DNA from: Paenibacillus sp. FSL H7-0326
Lineage (GTDB): Bacteria; Bacillota; Bacilli; Paenibacillales; Paenibacillaceae
NCBI RefSeq assembly: GCF_001955535.1
Contig: NZ_MPVN01000001.1
Location: forward strand, 2,170,001-2,234,000
Direction of reading: 5' to 3'
DNA length: 64,000 nt
A model generated the notes under the pieces. The model did no database searches. It had not been told where the DNA came from and saw only the letters and a list, made by a program, of their open reading frames with translations. The first letter of the stretch is position 1; each line of letters opens with the position of its first letter. The translations under genes were made by a program, and so were the position numbers. Below are positions 35,086 through 46,702 of the stretch, piece after piece.

Positions 35086-35517
35086 TTAAGGGATTAACTG
35101 GTCTTGCTTAATTGGTGATGAGAGTACGATCATGGTCGTTGAGTCACCATATTTTCCAAGCTCATTAATTGCACTCTCCAAGGTTAGTAAAGATTCGGTA
35201 ACCAGTTTGACAAGAAAATTGTACTGATGTCCGCTGATTCGATGCAACTCAACGACATCGCGTGCTTCTTTACAGTAACTGACGAAGTTATCACATCCTT
35301 TAGTATAGAACAGAATGAATGCGGATATTTGCTTGTTGATCTTCTCTGGGGTAATGACTGCACGATAGTGATCAATAATTCCGTTCTCTTCCATGCGGCG
35401 TACTCGCTCCGTAACGGCAGGCTGTGATAAGGAGACGGCCTTTCCTAGATCCGTCATAGAGATGCGCCCTTCCTCCTGCAACCGCAGCAAGATTTGCTTG
35501 TCCAGATCGTCCATCAA
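35086..35517 (-). CDS. Lrp/AsnC-family transcriptional regulator
   Basis: 143 residues. N-terminal HTH (MDDLDKQILLRLQEEGRISM, then LSQPAVTERVRRMEENGII) followed by the ligand-binding RAM domain (about 65-140). Divergent from the flavin oxidoreductase gene with 147 bp between the starts, so it probably regulates that gene and itself. Effector unknown. Confidence 0.9.
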   Translation of the reverse strand: MMDDLDKQILLRLQEEGRISMTDLGKAVSLSQPAVTERVRRMEENGIIDHYRAVITPEKINKQISAFILFYTKGCDNFVSYCKEARDVVELHRISGHQYNFLVKLVTESLLTLESAINELGKYGDSTTMIVLSSPIKQDQLIP

Positions 35518-35664
35518 TCATACTCCTTTATATTCAAGGTATAATTCATCAAATGAAATGAATTTAAAGATTCGAACTCCATATTAACTTTAAAACTCTA
35601 TAGTACCTAACATCGATATTATATAAAATTATTTATTATATCAATTGAAAGAAGAGGCGTGGAT

Positions 35665-36717
35665 ATGATAAATAACGAATTGTTACAGCCCGTTCGAATC
35701 GGGCCCTGGCAACTACAAACACGGATTGTAATGGCTCCAATGACGCGCTCATTTGCCAATGATGTTACGGGTACGGTTGGTGAGGATGTCATTGCTTACT
35801 ATCAACGCCGAGCGGAAGATGGAATAGGACTTATCATCACAGAAGGCATTATACCGACAATCCAAGGAAAAGGGACCTTTGGAGTACCTGGATTATATAC
35901 AAGCGAGCAAGTGAGTGCTTGGCGCAAAGTCACGGAGGCAGTACATGAAAAAGGCGGCACCATTATAGCACAGCTATGGCATGTCGGCAGGCTGACCCAT
36001 CCTGATTTAACAGGGGGCCGTCCAGCCCTTGCCCCCTCTGCTCTGCGTGCTGAGGGGCTTGTACATCGGTTGCGTAAACCTTACGCTATGCCTAAGGAAA
36101 TGACGAATGAAGATATTCGTATGACCGTACATCACTTTAAACAGGCAGCTAATAATGCTATACAAGCCGGTTTTGACGGGGTCGAAATTCACGGAGCCCA
36201 TGGCTATCTAATTGATCAATTTGCATCGGAATCCACAAATCGACGTACGGATGGTTATGGTGGTCACAGGACTCAGCGTCTGAGACTAATGAGAGAAATA
36301 CTCTCTGCCATTGGTGAGGATATCGGTATGGAGCGTGTCGTTCTACGCTTCTCTGAATTGAAAGACGATGAGCCCAGTTTCCGATGGTTAGACCCTATCG
36401 CTGAGATCGAGTCATACATCGAGATGTTTCACGAGGTTGGTCTGCAAGTCATCCATCCATCTACAAACCATTTCTCCCAGCCGATATGGGAAGGTCTGAC
36501 ATTTCACGAGCTCGTGCGGAGTCGATGGGAAGGTTATATCATCGGAGTTGGCAATCTGACTCCCGATTCTGCTGTGACAGCCATCCGTTCAGGTGTCATC
36601 GATTTGGCTGCATTTGGCCGTCCCTTGCTGGCGAATAACGATTTTGTTAACCGCCTTAAGAACGGATTGCCGCTCAATCCATATAATTCAGCAATCCATT
36701 TAGCACAATTGATCTAA
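35665..36717 (+). CDS. Old-yellow-enzyme family flavin oxidoreductase (NemA/XenB-like)
   Basis: FMN-dependent NAD(P)H oxidoreductase of 350 residues that reduces activated alkenes, nitroesters or quinones. The N-terminus is the family pattern ELLQPVRIGPWQLQTRIVMA with APMTRS for FMN binding. The active-site region is GFDGVEIHGAHGYLIDQF, then ESTNRRTDGYGGHRTQRL. The start is ATG 35,665 with GAAGAGG seven bases upstream; GTG 35,659 is possible. Divergent Lrp regulator next door. Confidence 0.92.
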   Translation: MINNELLQPVRIGPWQLQTRIVMAPMTRSFANDVTGTVGEDVIAYYQRRAEDGIGLIITEGIIPTIQGKGTFGVPGLYTSEQVSAWRKVTEAVHEKGGTIIAQLWHVGRLTHPDLTGGRPALAPSALRAEGLVHRLRKPYAMPKEMTNEDIRMTVHHFKQAANNAIQAGFDGVEIHGAHGYLIDQFASESTNRRTDGYGGHRTQRLRLMREILSAIGEDIGMERVVLRFSELKDDEPSFRWLDPIAEIESYIEMFHEVGLQVIHPSTNHFSQPIWEGLTFHELVRSRWEGYIIGVGNLTPDSAVTAIRSGVIDLAAFGRPLLANNDFVNRLKNGLPLNPYNSAIHLAQLI

Positions 36718-36913
36718 AAGGAGAGCATTTAGCACTTTTAATTCACTTTTAATGCACTTTTTTAAGCGACCCAGGTTAAACGATACACCACAGGTGTGTA
36801 CTTTTCCGGTTACTTGAATAAGTGCTTTTTTGTGTTTATTTGCTTTTTCAAATGCTGGTGAACATCAGGTTATCTGCAAATAATCAGGATATTCAATCCA
36901 TTTTTTAAAATTA

Positions 36914-36942
36914 TTTACAATCATGTGGTCGTCCGATATAAT
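36914..36942 (+). promoter_or_regulatory. Sigma-A promoter of pelA
   Basis: TTTACA (36,914-36,919) and a consensus TATAAT (36,937-36,942) are separated by exactly 17 bp. Confidence 0.85.
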
Positions 36943-36954
36943 AAGCAACAAGAC

Positions 36955-36968
36955 TGTAAACGTTTACA
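36955..36968. promoter_or_regulatory. CcpA cre site at pelA
   Basis: TGTAAACGTTTACA is a perfect palindrome and matches the cre consensus TGWAANCGNTNWCA at every position. It begins 12 bp downstream of the -10 element, about at or just after the transcription start, a position typical of catabolite repression by road-block. Confidence 0.85.
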
Positions 36969-36996
36969 TTAAGTAATTAATAAGGAGATGACTGTT

Positions 36997-37956
36997 ATGT
37001 TGGCAAAATTCAAGAAGATTCCAGCTCTCTTGGCATTATCCCTGATATTCTCCGTTATCACTCTCCTGATTCCGCCTTCCTCTACTGTCCTAGCGAGTTC
37101 AGGAGAAACGGCAAGTATTTCCGACATACTCAAATATCAGCAAGCCGATGGCGGATGGAAAAAGGATTACAGCACGACGAGCGGAGAATGGTCCAAATCT
37201 ACGATTGATAATAAGGCGACTTATACCGAGATTAGAAGATTGGCCGCGGAATACCAGAAAACCAACAATGCTCAATATTCTGCTGCTGCGATCCGTGGAA
37301 TCAACTTCTTGCTAAACATGCAATATGCGAATGGAGGCTGGCCGCAAATATACAACAGCTCCGGTTATCACAAGCACATTACATTTAATGACAACGCCAT
37401 GATTAACGTTATGATTCTACTCGATGACGTCGCTAACAAAAAAGGCGATTTTTCCTTTGTGGACAGCACGTTAGCCAGCAGAGCCAGTAGTGCTGTATCC
37501 AAGGGAATCAACTTAATTTTGCAAATTCAGGTGTCTGTGAACGGTAAACTGACCGTTTGGGGACAACAGCATGATTCCTCAACACTAAAGCCGGCTGGAG
37601 CAAGATCCTATGAGGTTCCTTCTCTTAGCGCACAGGAAAGTGTGAACATCGTTAAATTCCTCAAGACTAGAGCCTCTACTACGGCAATTGCAAATAGTAT
37701 CAAGGCAGCGGAAGATTGGCTCAAAGCTGTAAAAATCACCGGTATCAAAGTAGTAAAGACTACGGATGATGTTGTGGTGGTTAGTGATCCGAGTGCGCCG
37801 GCCATTTGGGCTCGTTTCTATGAGATCAATACCAATAAACCGATCTTTGTCGGTCGAGACGGTATAGTGAAGTACAAGCTAAGTGATATTGAACAAGAAC
37901 GAAGAGTTAATTATTCCTGGTATGGGAACTGGGCCAATAGCTTGGGCATCTATTAA
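36997..37956 (+). CDS. pelA: Pectate lyase, polysaccharide lyase family 10
   Basis: Secreted enzyme that cleaves polygalacturonate by beta-elimination. 319 residues with a signal peptide (IPALLALSLIFSVITLLIPP) cleaved near residue 30. The alpha-barrel fold of PL10 is seen in ILKYQQADGGWKKDY, LLNMQYANGGWPQIYNS and the C-terminal WARFYEINTNKPIFVGRDGI with ERRVNYSWYG, which match family signatures. ATG 36,997 has AAGGAG nine bases upstream, better than ATG 36,988 which touches the ribosome site. Single-gene unit under a sigma-A promoter and a cre site. Confidence 0.93.
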   Translation: MLAKFKKIPALLALSLIFSVITLLIPPSSTVLASSGETASISDILKYQQADGGWKKDYSTTSGEWSKSTIDNKATYTEIRRLAAEYQKTNNAQYSAAAIRGINFLLNMQYANGGWPQIYNSSGYHKHITFNDNAMINVMILLDDVANKKGDFSFVDSTLASRASSAVSKGINLILQIQVSVNGKLTVWGQQHDSSTLKPAGARSYEVPSLSAQESVNIVKFLKTRASTTAIANSIKAAEDWLKAVKITGIKVVKTTDDVVVVSDPSAPAIWARFYEINTNKPIFVGRDGIVKYKLSDIEQERRVNYSWYGNWANSLGIY

Positions 37957-38078
37957 GATGAAGCGGCTAATCCTTCAATGGCTGATGTGATAGGAATGAA
38001 ATAACAAGCAGCTTCTTTTGCATGTCTATGGGTCATTATGGTTAAATAAGAGCATTGACCTGCAAAGGAGGAACGATC

Positions 38079-38363
38079 ATGACTGTTAACTATGAACAAG
38101 ACCTGCTGCCGATCGGTTCTGTAGTACGCATTAAGGAATGGAAGCAGAAGCTGATGATCTATGGCCGGCTGCAAAATGATACTGAGTCTCAGAGTACATG
38201 GGACTATGTGGCATGTTATTATCCACACGGCAATTTAACAGAAGACTCTAATGTCTTCTTTAACCACGAGGATATCAAGGATGTTATATTTAAAGGATTT
38301 GAGGATCATGAGGAAGTTGCTTTCCGTAAAATCCTTGCTGAAGCGATCAAGGAAGCCGAGTAA
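38079..38363 (+). CDS. DUF4176 protein
   Basis: 94 residues: DLLPIGSVVRIKEWKQKLMI at the start matches DUF4176, followed by DYVACYYPHGNL and a charged helical tail. DUF4176 genes often accompany type VII secretion (WXG100/LXG) loci, but no such gene is nearby, so this is an orphan. AAAGGAGG lies seven bases before the ATG. Function unknown. Its stop is followed directly by a 24-bp tandem repeat. Confidence 0.8.
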   Translation: MTVNYEQDLLPIGSVVRIKEWKQKLMIYGRLQNDTESQSTWDYVACYYPHGNLTEDSNVFFNHEDIKDVIFKGFEDHEEVAFRKILAEAIKEAE

Positions 38364-38367
38364 ATAC

Positions 38368-38435
38368 ATTCGGTTTTTGGCTGAATCGAGCGTTCGGTTT
38401 TTGGCTGAATCGAGCATTCGGTTTTTGGCTGAATC
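38368..38435. repeat. 24-bp tandem repeat, 2.8 copies
   Basis: Units begin at 38,368, 38,392 and 38,416; the first base (A/G) is the only difference between the full copies, and the third stops after 20 bases. The core is TTCGGTTTTTGGCTGAATC. It starts 4 bp after the DUF4176 stop codon. Because the unit is 24 bp it would encode an 8-residue repeat, but no ribosome site supports translation. Confidence 0.9.
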
Positions 38436-38501
38436 ACTCCGGTTGACTTCGTCAAAAGTCGTTCTTCATCCAAAAATCTCACTAAGTGGGTGTAAAGAAG
38501 T

Positions 38502-38530
38502 AGCCCAGCTGTAATTTAGCTGGGCTTTCT
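38502..38530. terminator. Terminator between DUF4176 and bglP
   Basis: AGCCCAGCT (38,502-38,510) pairs with AGCTGGGCT (38,518-38,526), followed by TTCTT on the plus strand. It may also act on bglP transcripts from the other side. Confidence 0.8.
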
Positions 38531-38580
38531 TCAAAAATCCTTTTCAAATCTCTCTTCGAGTAACGAAATCACTTTTTCCA

Positions 38581-40515
38581 TTATTTCAGCGCCTTAGCTG
38601 TGTAGATCAACTCTGTTTCACGGACGTTTGTTTTTCCTGCGGATTGGATCGCTCCGTATTGGTGCATGTTGGTTACAATGACAGGTGTAATTGTTTCGTA
38701 GCCTGCTTTTTCGATCTCTTCCCTGTCGAACTCCATCAGAAGATCACCCACGGATACCCTCGCTCCAGCTTGAACCTTCGGACTAAAGAATTGCCCTTTC
38801 AGCTTCACTGTATCAATACCGATATGAATCAGCATTTCCGCTCCGCTGTCACTCACAAGGCCAATCGCATGACCGCTCTTGGACAGTGAGAAGACCGTTC
38901 CGTTAATCGGAGAGACAACCCGGCCTTCGGATGGCTGAATGGCAAATCCTTGACCCATAATCTCTTCAGAGAACGCAGGGTCATTCACCGCACTCAGCGG
39001 TTTGACCTCACCTGTAATCGGGCTGTATACTTCCTGATCTTCTGTTTTTACTTCCTCCTCATTCACGGACACGGAAGCTGCAGCTCCTGCATCAGCTGTC
39101 ACAGAAGTTTGTGAAGCATTGGCGCCCTGTGTATTCACTTCTTTAGCTTCCTGAGTCTCCACCGCGATCTCTTCATCAAATCCAAGAATATAAGTGAGGA
39201 CTGCAGCTGCAGCCGAACCAATTAGAAGACCGATAACAGCATATACGAAAGTTTCACCCAGAATCATGGGAATACCGGACAAACCGGCAAGGCCGCCGAC
39301 AACATAAGCTTTCGTATGGAACAAGCTCATGAAGGCACCGCCGATACCCGCCCCGATCAGGGCCGCGATAAACGGTTTCTTATACTTCATGTTGACCCCG
39401 TACATCGCGGGTTCCGTAATTCCCATGAAGGCCGTAACACTCGTCGACATTGCGAGTGATTTCGTTTGTTTGTTCTTGGACTTGAGCGATACGCCGAGCG
39501 CACTGCCAGCTTGGGCAAAGTTCGCTACCATCATCATCGGAATCAGGTAATCATAGCCCAATGTTGCGATCGAACCGATCATGATTGGTACAAGGGCATA
39601 GTGCATGCCTGTAATAATCAGCAGCGAGAAAGCTCCGCCAATAATAAGTCCTGCAAACAGTCCTGTGTTATCAAACAGCCAGGAGAAACCATCCGTCAAG
39701 CCATTACCGATAATAACACCCAGTGGACCAACGGCAATAAGCGTCACAGGTACAATGACGAGCAGCGTAACTGTAGGAACAACAATTAGCTTAAGTGATG
39801 CATGGGTAACCTTGTCTACGGCTTTCTCAACATAGGAGGCGAGCCACACCGCAATTAGGATCGGGATCACCGATGAAGAATAGGTGGCTGCCACAACAGG
39901 AAGTCCGGCAAAGGTTATACTTTCACCTGTTCCTAGCAAGGTGGTTATCGTCGGATGGAGTACAGAAGCCCCGATCGCTGCACCAATGTACATGTTGCTT
40001 CCCAGCTTGCGGGCAGTACTAATCCCCAAGATAATCGGCAGGAAGTAGAACGCTCCGTCCCCAATTGCCGACAAGATTTGATACGTCGAACTTGTCTCGG
40101 ACATCCAGCCCAGTGTGACCAGCAGTGCGACAATCCCTTTGATCATCCCCGCTCCGGTAATCGCCGGAAGAATCGGGGTAAATACGCCGGAAATAAAATC
40201 AAACAAAGCACTCAGCGGATTTTTCTTCGTCTTTGTTTCGCTGGATGCATTCGTACCCGCATCGGGTGATTTGCTCATATTGCCGACTAGTGCGTTGTAC
40301 ACTTTAGGTACCTCGTTACCAATGATAACCTGGAACTGACCCCCGTTGATCATAACACCCATGACACCCGGGGTATTTTGGAGTGTCTTCTTATCTGCCT
40401 TACTATTGTCATTCAGGTTAAAGCGAAGACGGGTCATACAATGCGTTACTTGATCGATATTTTCTTCACCGCCGACCAGCTTCAATATATCTTTGGACAA
40501 TTGTTGTTTATCCAT
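38581..40515 (-). CDS. bglP: Beta-glucoside PTS transporter, EIIBCA
   Basis: Membrane permease that imports and phosphorylates beta-glucosides such as salicin, arbutin or cellobiose. 644 residues in the order EIIB (about 1-85, phospho-cysteine in VTHCMTRLRF), EIIC (about 105-450, ten or so helices), a low-complexity linker (about 460-500), and EIIA (about 505-640, phospho-histidine in EMLIHIGIDTVKLKGQFF). Start ATG 40,515 with AAAGGAG. It follows licT and is separated from it by a RAT/terminator element, so expression needs LicT antitermination. The product feeds the two 6-phospho-beta-glucosidases upstream. Confidence 0.95.
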   Translation of the reverse strand: MDKQQLSKDILKLVGGEENIDQVTHCMTRLRFNLNDNSKADKKTLQNTPGVMGVMINGGQFQVIIGNEVPKVYNALVGNMSKSPDAGTNASSETKTKKNPLSALFDFISGVFTPILPAITGAGMIKGIVALLVTLGWMSETSSTYQILSAIGDGAFYFLPIILGISTARKLGSNMYIGAAIGASVLHPTITTLLGTGESITFAGLPVVAATYSSSVIPILIAVWLASYVEKAVDKVTHASLKLIVVPTVTLLVIVPVTLIAVGPLGVIIGNGLTDGFSWLFDNTGLFAGLIIGGAFSLLIITGMHYALVPIMIGSIATLGYDYLIPMMMVANFAQAGSALGVSLKSKNKQTKSLAMSTSVTAFMGITEPAMYGVNMKYKKPFIAALIGAGIGGAFMSLFHTKAYVVGGLAGLSGIPMILGETFVYAVIGLLIGSAAAAVLTYILGFDEEIAVETQEAKEVNTQGANASQTSVTADAGAAASVSVNEEEVKTEDQEVYSPITGEVKPLSAVNDPAFSEEIMGQGFAIQPSEGRVVSPINGTVFSLSKSGHAIGLVSDSGAEMLIHIGIDTVKLKGQFFSPKVQAGARVSVGDLLMEFDREEIEKAGYETITPVIVTNMHQYGAIQSAGKTNVRETELIYTAKALK

Positions 40516-40584
40516 GATGAATTGCTCCTTTTAGGAAATGTAATAAGTGAAAAGCTCGTATTGCACTTAGAATAGGAAAGAAAA

Positions 40585-40644
40585 AAACCTAAACACTGAA
40601 ACCAAGACAAGATCAACTTATCTGTGATTCAACGTTTAGGTTTT
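40585..40644 (-). terminator. Conditional terminator before bglP
   Basis: AAACCTAAAC (40,585-40,594) and GTTTAGGTTT (40,635-40,644) are complementary; on the minus strand the 3' arm is followed by TTTTTTTC. Its 5' arm overlaps the last bases of the RAT, so the two folds exclude each other. Confidence 0.9.
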
Positions 40645-40666
40645 GCCTGTACGACAGTAACAATCC
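40639..40666 (-). promoter_or_regulatory. RAT antiterminator site before bglP
   Basis: On the minus strand GGATTGTTACTG and CAGGCAAAACC flank a 5-base centre, the conserved two halves of LicT/SacT-type ribonucleic antiterminators. It starts 5 bp after the licT stop codon. Confidence 0.92.
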
Positions 40667-40670
40667 CGTA

Positions 40671-41531
<861 letters not shown>

Positions 41532-41556
41532 TCACCTTGTACTGGCAAAAAATTAA

Positions 41557-41606
41557 AGGCAAAACCAAAGCCGAGCATTGTTGCAGCCCCGCCTCTGGTT
41601 TTGCCT
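41557..41606 (-). terminator. Conditional terminator before licT
   Basis: AGGCAAAACC and GGTTTTGCCT (41,557-41,566 and 41,597-41,606) are complementary and enclose a GC-rich loop; on the minus strand it is followed by TTTAATTTTTT. Its 5' arm overlaps the 3' half of the RAT. Confidence 0.88.
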
Positions 41607-41625
41607 GATTTAACAGTAACAATCC
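41597..41625 (-). promoter_or_regulatory. RAT antiterminator site before licT
   Basis: Minus strand GGATTGTTACTG and CAGGCAAAACC around a 6-base centre, identical in both halves to the bglP RAT. Confidence 0.92.
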
Positions 41626-41648
41626 AGTAATATATTAGCTATAGGCCT

Positions 41649-41677
41649 ATCTTACCATATCAGCAGCCAAATGACAA
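41649..41677 (-). promoter_or_regulatory. Promoter of licT-bglP with an adjacent cre-like site
   Basis: On the minus strand TTGTCA (41,672-41,677) and TAAGAT (41,649-41,654) are 17 bp apart. About 8 bp upstream of the -35, TGTTAAACGCTTTCA (41,686-41,700) resembles cre but is one base longer than the consensus. Confidence 0.7.
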
Positions 41678-41726
41678 CGGTTTTATGAAAGCGTTTAACA
41701 TTCCCGAAGGTGCCACTATTCGGTAA

Positions 41727-43163
<1,437 letters not shown>

Positions 43164-43232
43164 TCAATCCTCTCTCGATTGTTATATCCTGCACAGAAGC
43201 CGGGCTGTTCATTCTATCACCCGAAATCTTCT

Positions 43233-44756
<1,524 letters not shown>

Positions 44757-44844
44757 TTAGGACATGAATAGTACACAGGCTTGATTGTTTTCGTAGGCAG
44801 ACTCCCGAATACGCCGGCTGTCATCCGAGGTCAGAAAACAAAAA

Positions 44845-44911
44845 AAACCTAAACTCAAGGTAAAAGCACACTCCGCCAAGGAGCCTGTCATTTCACCATC
44901 AGTTTAGGTTT
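44845..44911 (-). terminator. Conditional terminator before the GH1 genes
   Basis: AAACCTAAACT (44,845-44,855) and AGTTTAGGTTT (44,901-44,911) are complementary; on the minus strand the 3' arm runs into TTTTTTTTG. It overlaps the RAT. Confidence 0.88.
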
Positions 44912-44936
44912 TGCCTGTCTTAAGCAGTAACAATCC
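44907..44936 (-). promoter_or_regulatory. RAT antiterminator site before the GH1 genes
   Basis: Minus strand GGATTGTTACTG and CAGGCAAAACC around a 7-base centre; third copy in the locus, so LicT can switch both transcripts together. Confidence 0.92.
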
Positions 44937-45238
44937 ATTAAACGATGCATCTAAAATATGTGGTTGTCATGTAATGTAAGCGTAACACAGTGCAAATATA
45001 AAATCAACTTGGTCACTGAGATGCCATCAATTGTTGCTGTGCCTATAGCTGTCATTATCTACTTTACTCCGAATGTATACTGTCCAAGCTATCATTTAGA
45101 TCATTATAAGAGCAGACAATCGTTTGTTTCAAGCCATAGGCACAGCTTAGGCATCAGACTATTAACAGCCCCTCCCTCAGGAGAGATTCCATAAGAATGA
45201 ATCCGTCATTTCTCCTCAGGATCCTATTTGCTTCTCTT

Positions 45239-45715
45239 TCAGAGTTCTTGACATGACTCGGCTGACTGGGCTGGATCACAGCTCAAGTCCTCTTTGAGCA
45301 CAAGGTAATAATGCCAAACATTGTCCTCCGGACCGTTTATTATTCTGCGGTATACCTTAGATGGAGGATAGATCTCATGAGGATAGTCTTCTCCGTTAAT
45401 CACCTTGCTCACGACAAGAGCAATCGTATCCTCCGATACACTGCTTCGCTGCCATTCTCCCCCCAAGTGTTTGATGATCGTTTCTCCCAAATAACCGCCC
45501 CAAGCCTTGGACATCTGAATCTTCTCGTGTTCTGAAGGGCCCCTTCTAAATATCTTTCTCACACCTCGGGGCAATTCTTCATGATAGCGTTGTAATATCC
45601 CTTCCAGGCTCTTGATGCTATCTTCACTGTAATCAAGCTTCTGACCCAGCTTCTCAGCTAACTCAACAGCGTCTTCAGCATAAGCCTTCATCATGTCTGC
45701 TACGGTCGGCTTCAT
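45239..45715 (-). CDS. Hypothetical cytoplasmic protein
   Basis: 158 residues, soluble, helical N-terminal half (MKPTVADMMKAYAEDAVELA) and a central AWGGYLGETIIKHLGGEWQ stretch. The latter resembles small domains found in immunity-like or DUF3806-type proteins, but I cannot assign it. The C-terminus has two cysteines (SCDPAQSAESCQEL). A moderate ribosome site (GAAGAG) precedes the ATG. Confidence 0.65.
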   Translation of the reverse strand: MKPTVADMMKAYAEDAVELAEKLGQKLDYSEDSIKSLEGILQRYHEELPRGVRKIFRRGPSEHEKIQMSKAWGGYLGETIIKHLGGEWQRSSVSEDTIALVVSKVINGEDYPHEIYPPSKVYRRIINGPEDNVWHYYLVLKEDLSCDPAQSAESCQEL

Positions 45716-45840
45716 TTCGTCTCTTCATCCTCTGCCTTAATAGTATGTTTCAGCCTATTCAATACCTGACCACAGCTTGAACATGGGCTATATCATTAGA
45801 CGTAAGAGTGAATTAGAAGTTTTGTTATAATCTATAGTTT

Positions 45841-46028
45841 CTAATTACGGGGTTTCCAGAAGGTAAGCCCCTCCTGAACATGCTGCCCATACCAAGCCTT
45901 GAGCTCTGGCAGCGTCCGGACCCCATAATCCACGACGGCTTCATAGATTCGGACCGACCTAGTATCTGATTTGCTGCTCTTAAATTGTCCTGTGCTTGTG
46001 CAAAGACACTCATTGTAATCCCGTCTCC
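45841..46028 (-). pseudogene. Possible remnant or frameshifted small gene
   Basis: On the minus strand one frame has GGAGGA and an ATG (46,013) giving MSVFAQAQDNLRAANQILGR. A different frame, without a start, gives a more protein-like end: SVRIYEAVVDYGVRTLPELK, then AWYGQHVQEGLTFWKPRN and a stop at 45,841. Switching frames once near 45,955 would join them. It may be a 5'-truncated or frameshifted gene; no family recognised. Confidence 0.3.
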
Positions 46029-46079
46029 TCCAAAGAATCTAATCTATTCTAGATTTAAATCATCTGTTCCTCAAGCCGC

Positions 46080-46511
46080 CTAAGCCGTTCCTTCGTCTAT
46101 GTATGTTATTCCTCGATCCGCTCTAGCTGCCGCCTTAAGTCCGCCTTGATAAGAAGGCACTGGCATCAGTTGATTAGCGTGATCCATATTAATCCAGGCG
46201 ATTTCCCCTATCTCCTCGGGTGATGTGATTTGCAGTTCTCCTCCGATCACTTCACTTAGAAAAGTAAAGAACAGCACTTGCTCTCCGCGCTTTTCAATAA
46301 TGCACTCACTTACCCCGACAAGCTCTCCTACTTGTATGAAAAGGCCTGTTTCTTCTCTTGCCTCTCTAACTGCAGCTTGCTCCAATGTTTCATTCGCTTC
46401 TACCGCCCCGCCGGGCAGTGACCAGCGTCCGTTATCCATGTTTTGAACCATGAGCACCTTAGAGCAGGTATCATCCATAATTAAGGAGTAGACTACATTC
46501 CTTCTTTGCAT
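46080..46511 (-). CDS. NUDIX hydrolase
   Basis: 143 residues with a complete Nudix box from GGAVEANETLEQAAV to REAREETGL, which binds Mg2+ and hydrolyses a nucleoside-diphosphate-linked substrate. Length and fold are those of MutT/YjhB-like proteins; the substrate is unknown. AGAGGA precedes the ATG. Confidence 0.9.
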   Translation of the reverse strand: MQRRNVVYSLIMDDTCSKVLMVQNMDNGRWSLPGGAVEANETLEQAAVREAREETGLFIQVGELVGVSECIIEKRGEQVLFFTFLSEVIGGELQITSPEEIGEIAWINMDHANQLMPVPSYQGGLKAAARADRGITYIDEGTA

Positions 46512-46606
46512 TTCTAATTCCTCTTCCTACAATTAAGATTGGAAATATAAACCTATTGTAGATCTAAACCATATCAGGAACAAGTGTTCTTTCCCAAAAG
46601 AATAAG

Positions 46607-46640
46607 ACACCCTTCTCAATATTGAAGAAGAGTGCCGCTT
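46607..46640 (-). terminator. Possible terminator of the lipase/pore-former operon
   Basis: On the minus strand GGCACTCTTCtTCAATATTG and its partner (TGAgAAGGGTGTC) form an imperfect stem followed by TTATTCTTTT. It lies about 60 bp beyond the last stop codon of the operon. Confidence 0.5.
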
Positions 46641-46702
46641 AATATAAAAATGATAAATATGCAAACATACGATGATGATAGCTTTGTATTCGAGTTACGC
46701 AA

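Noticed and set aside
38368..38435. CRISPR-like repeat
   Set aside because: Units are contiguous with no spacers.
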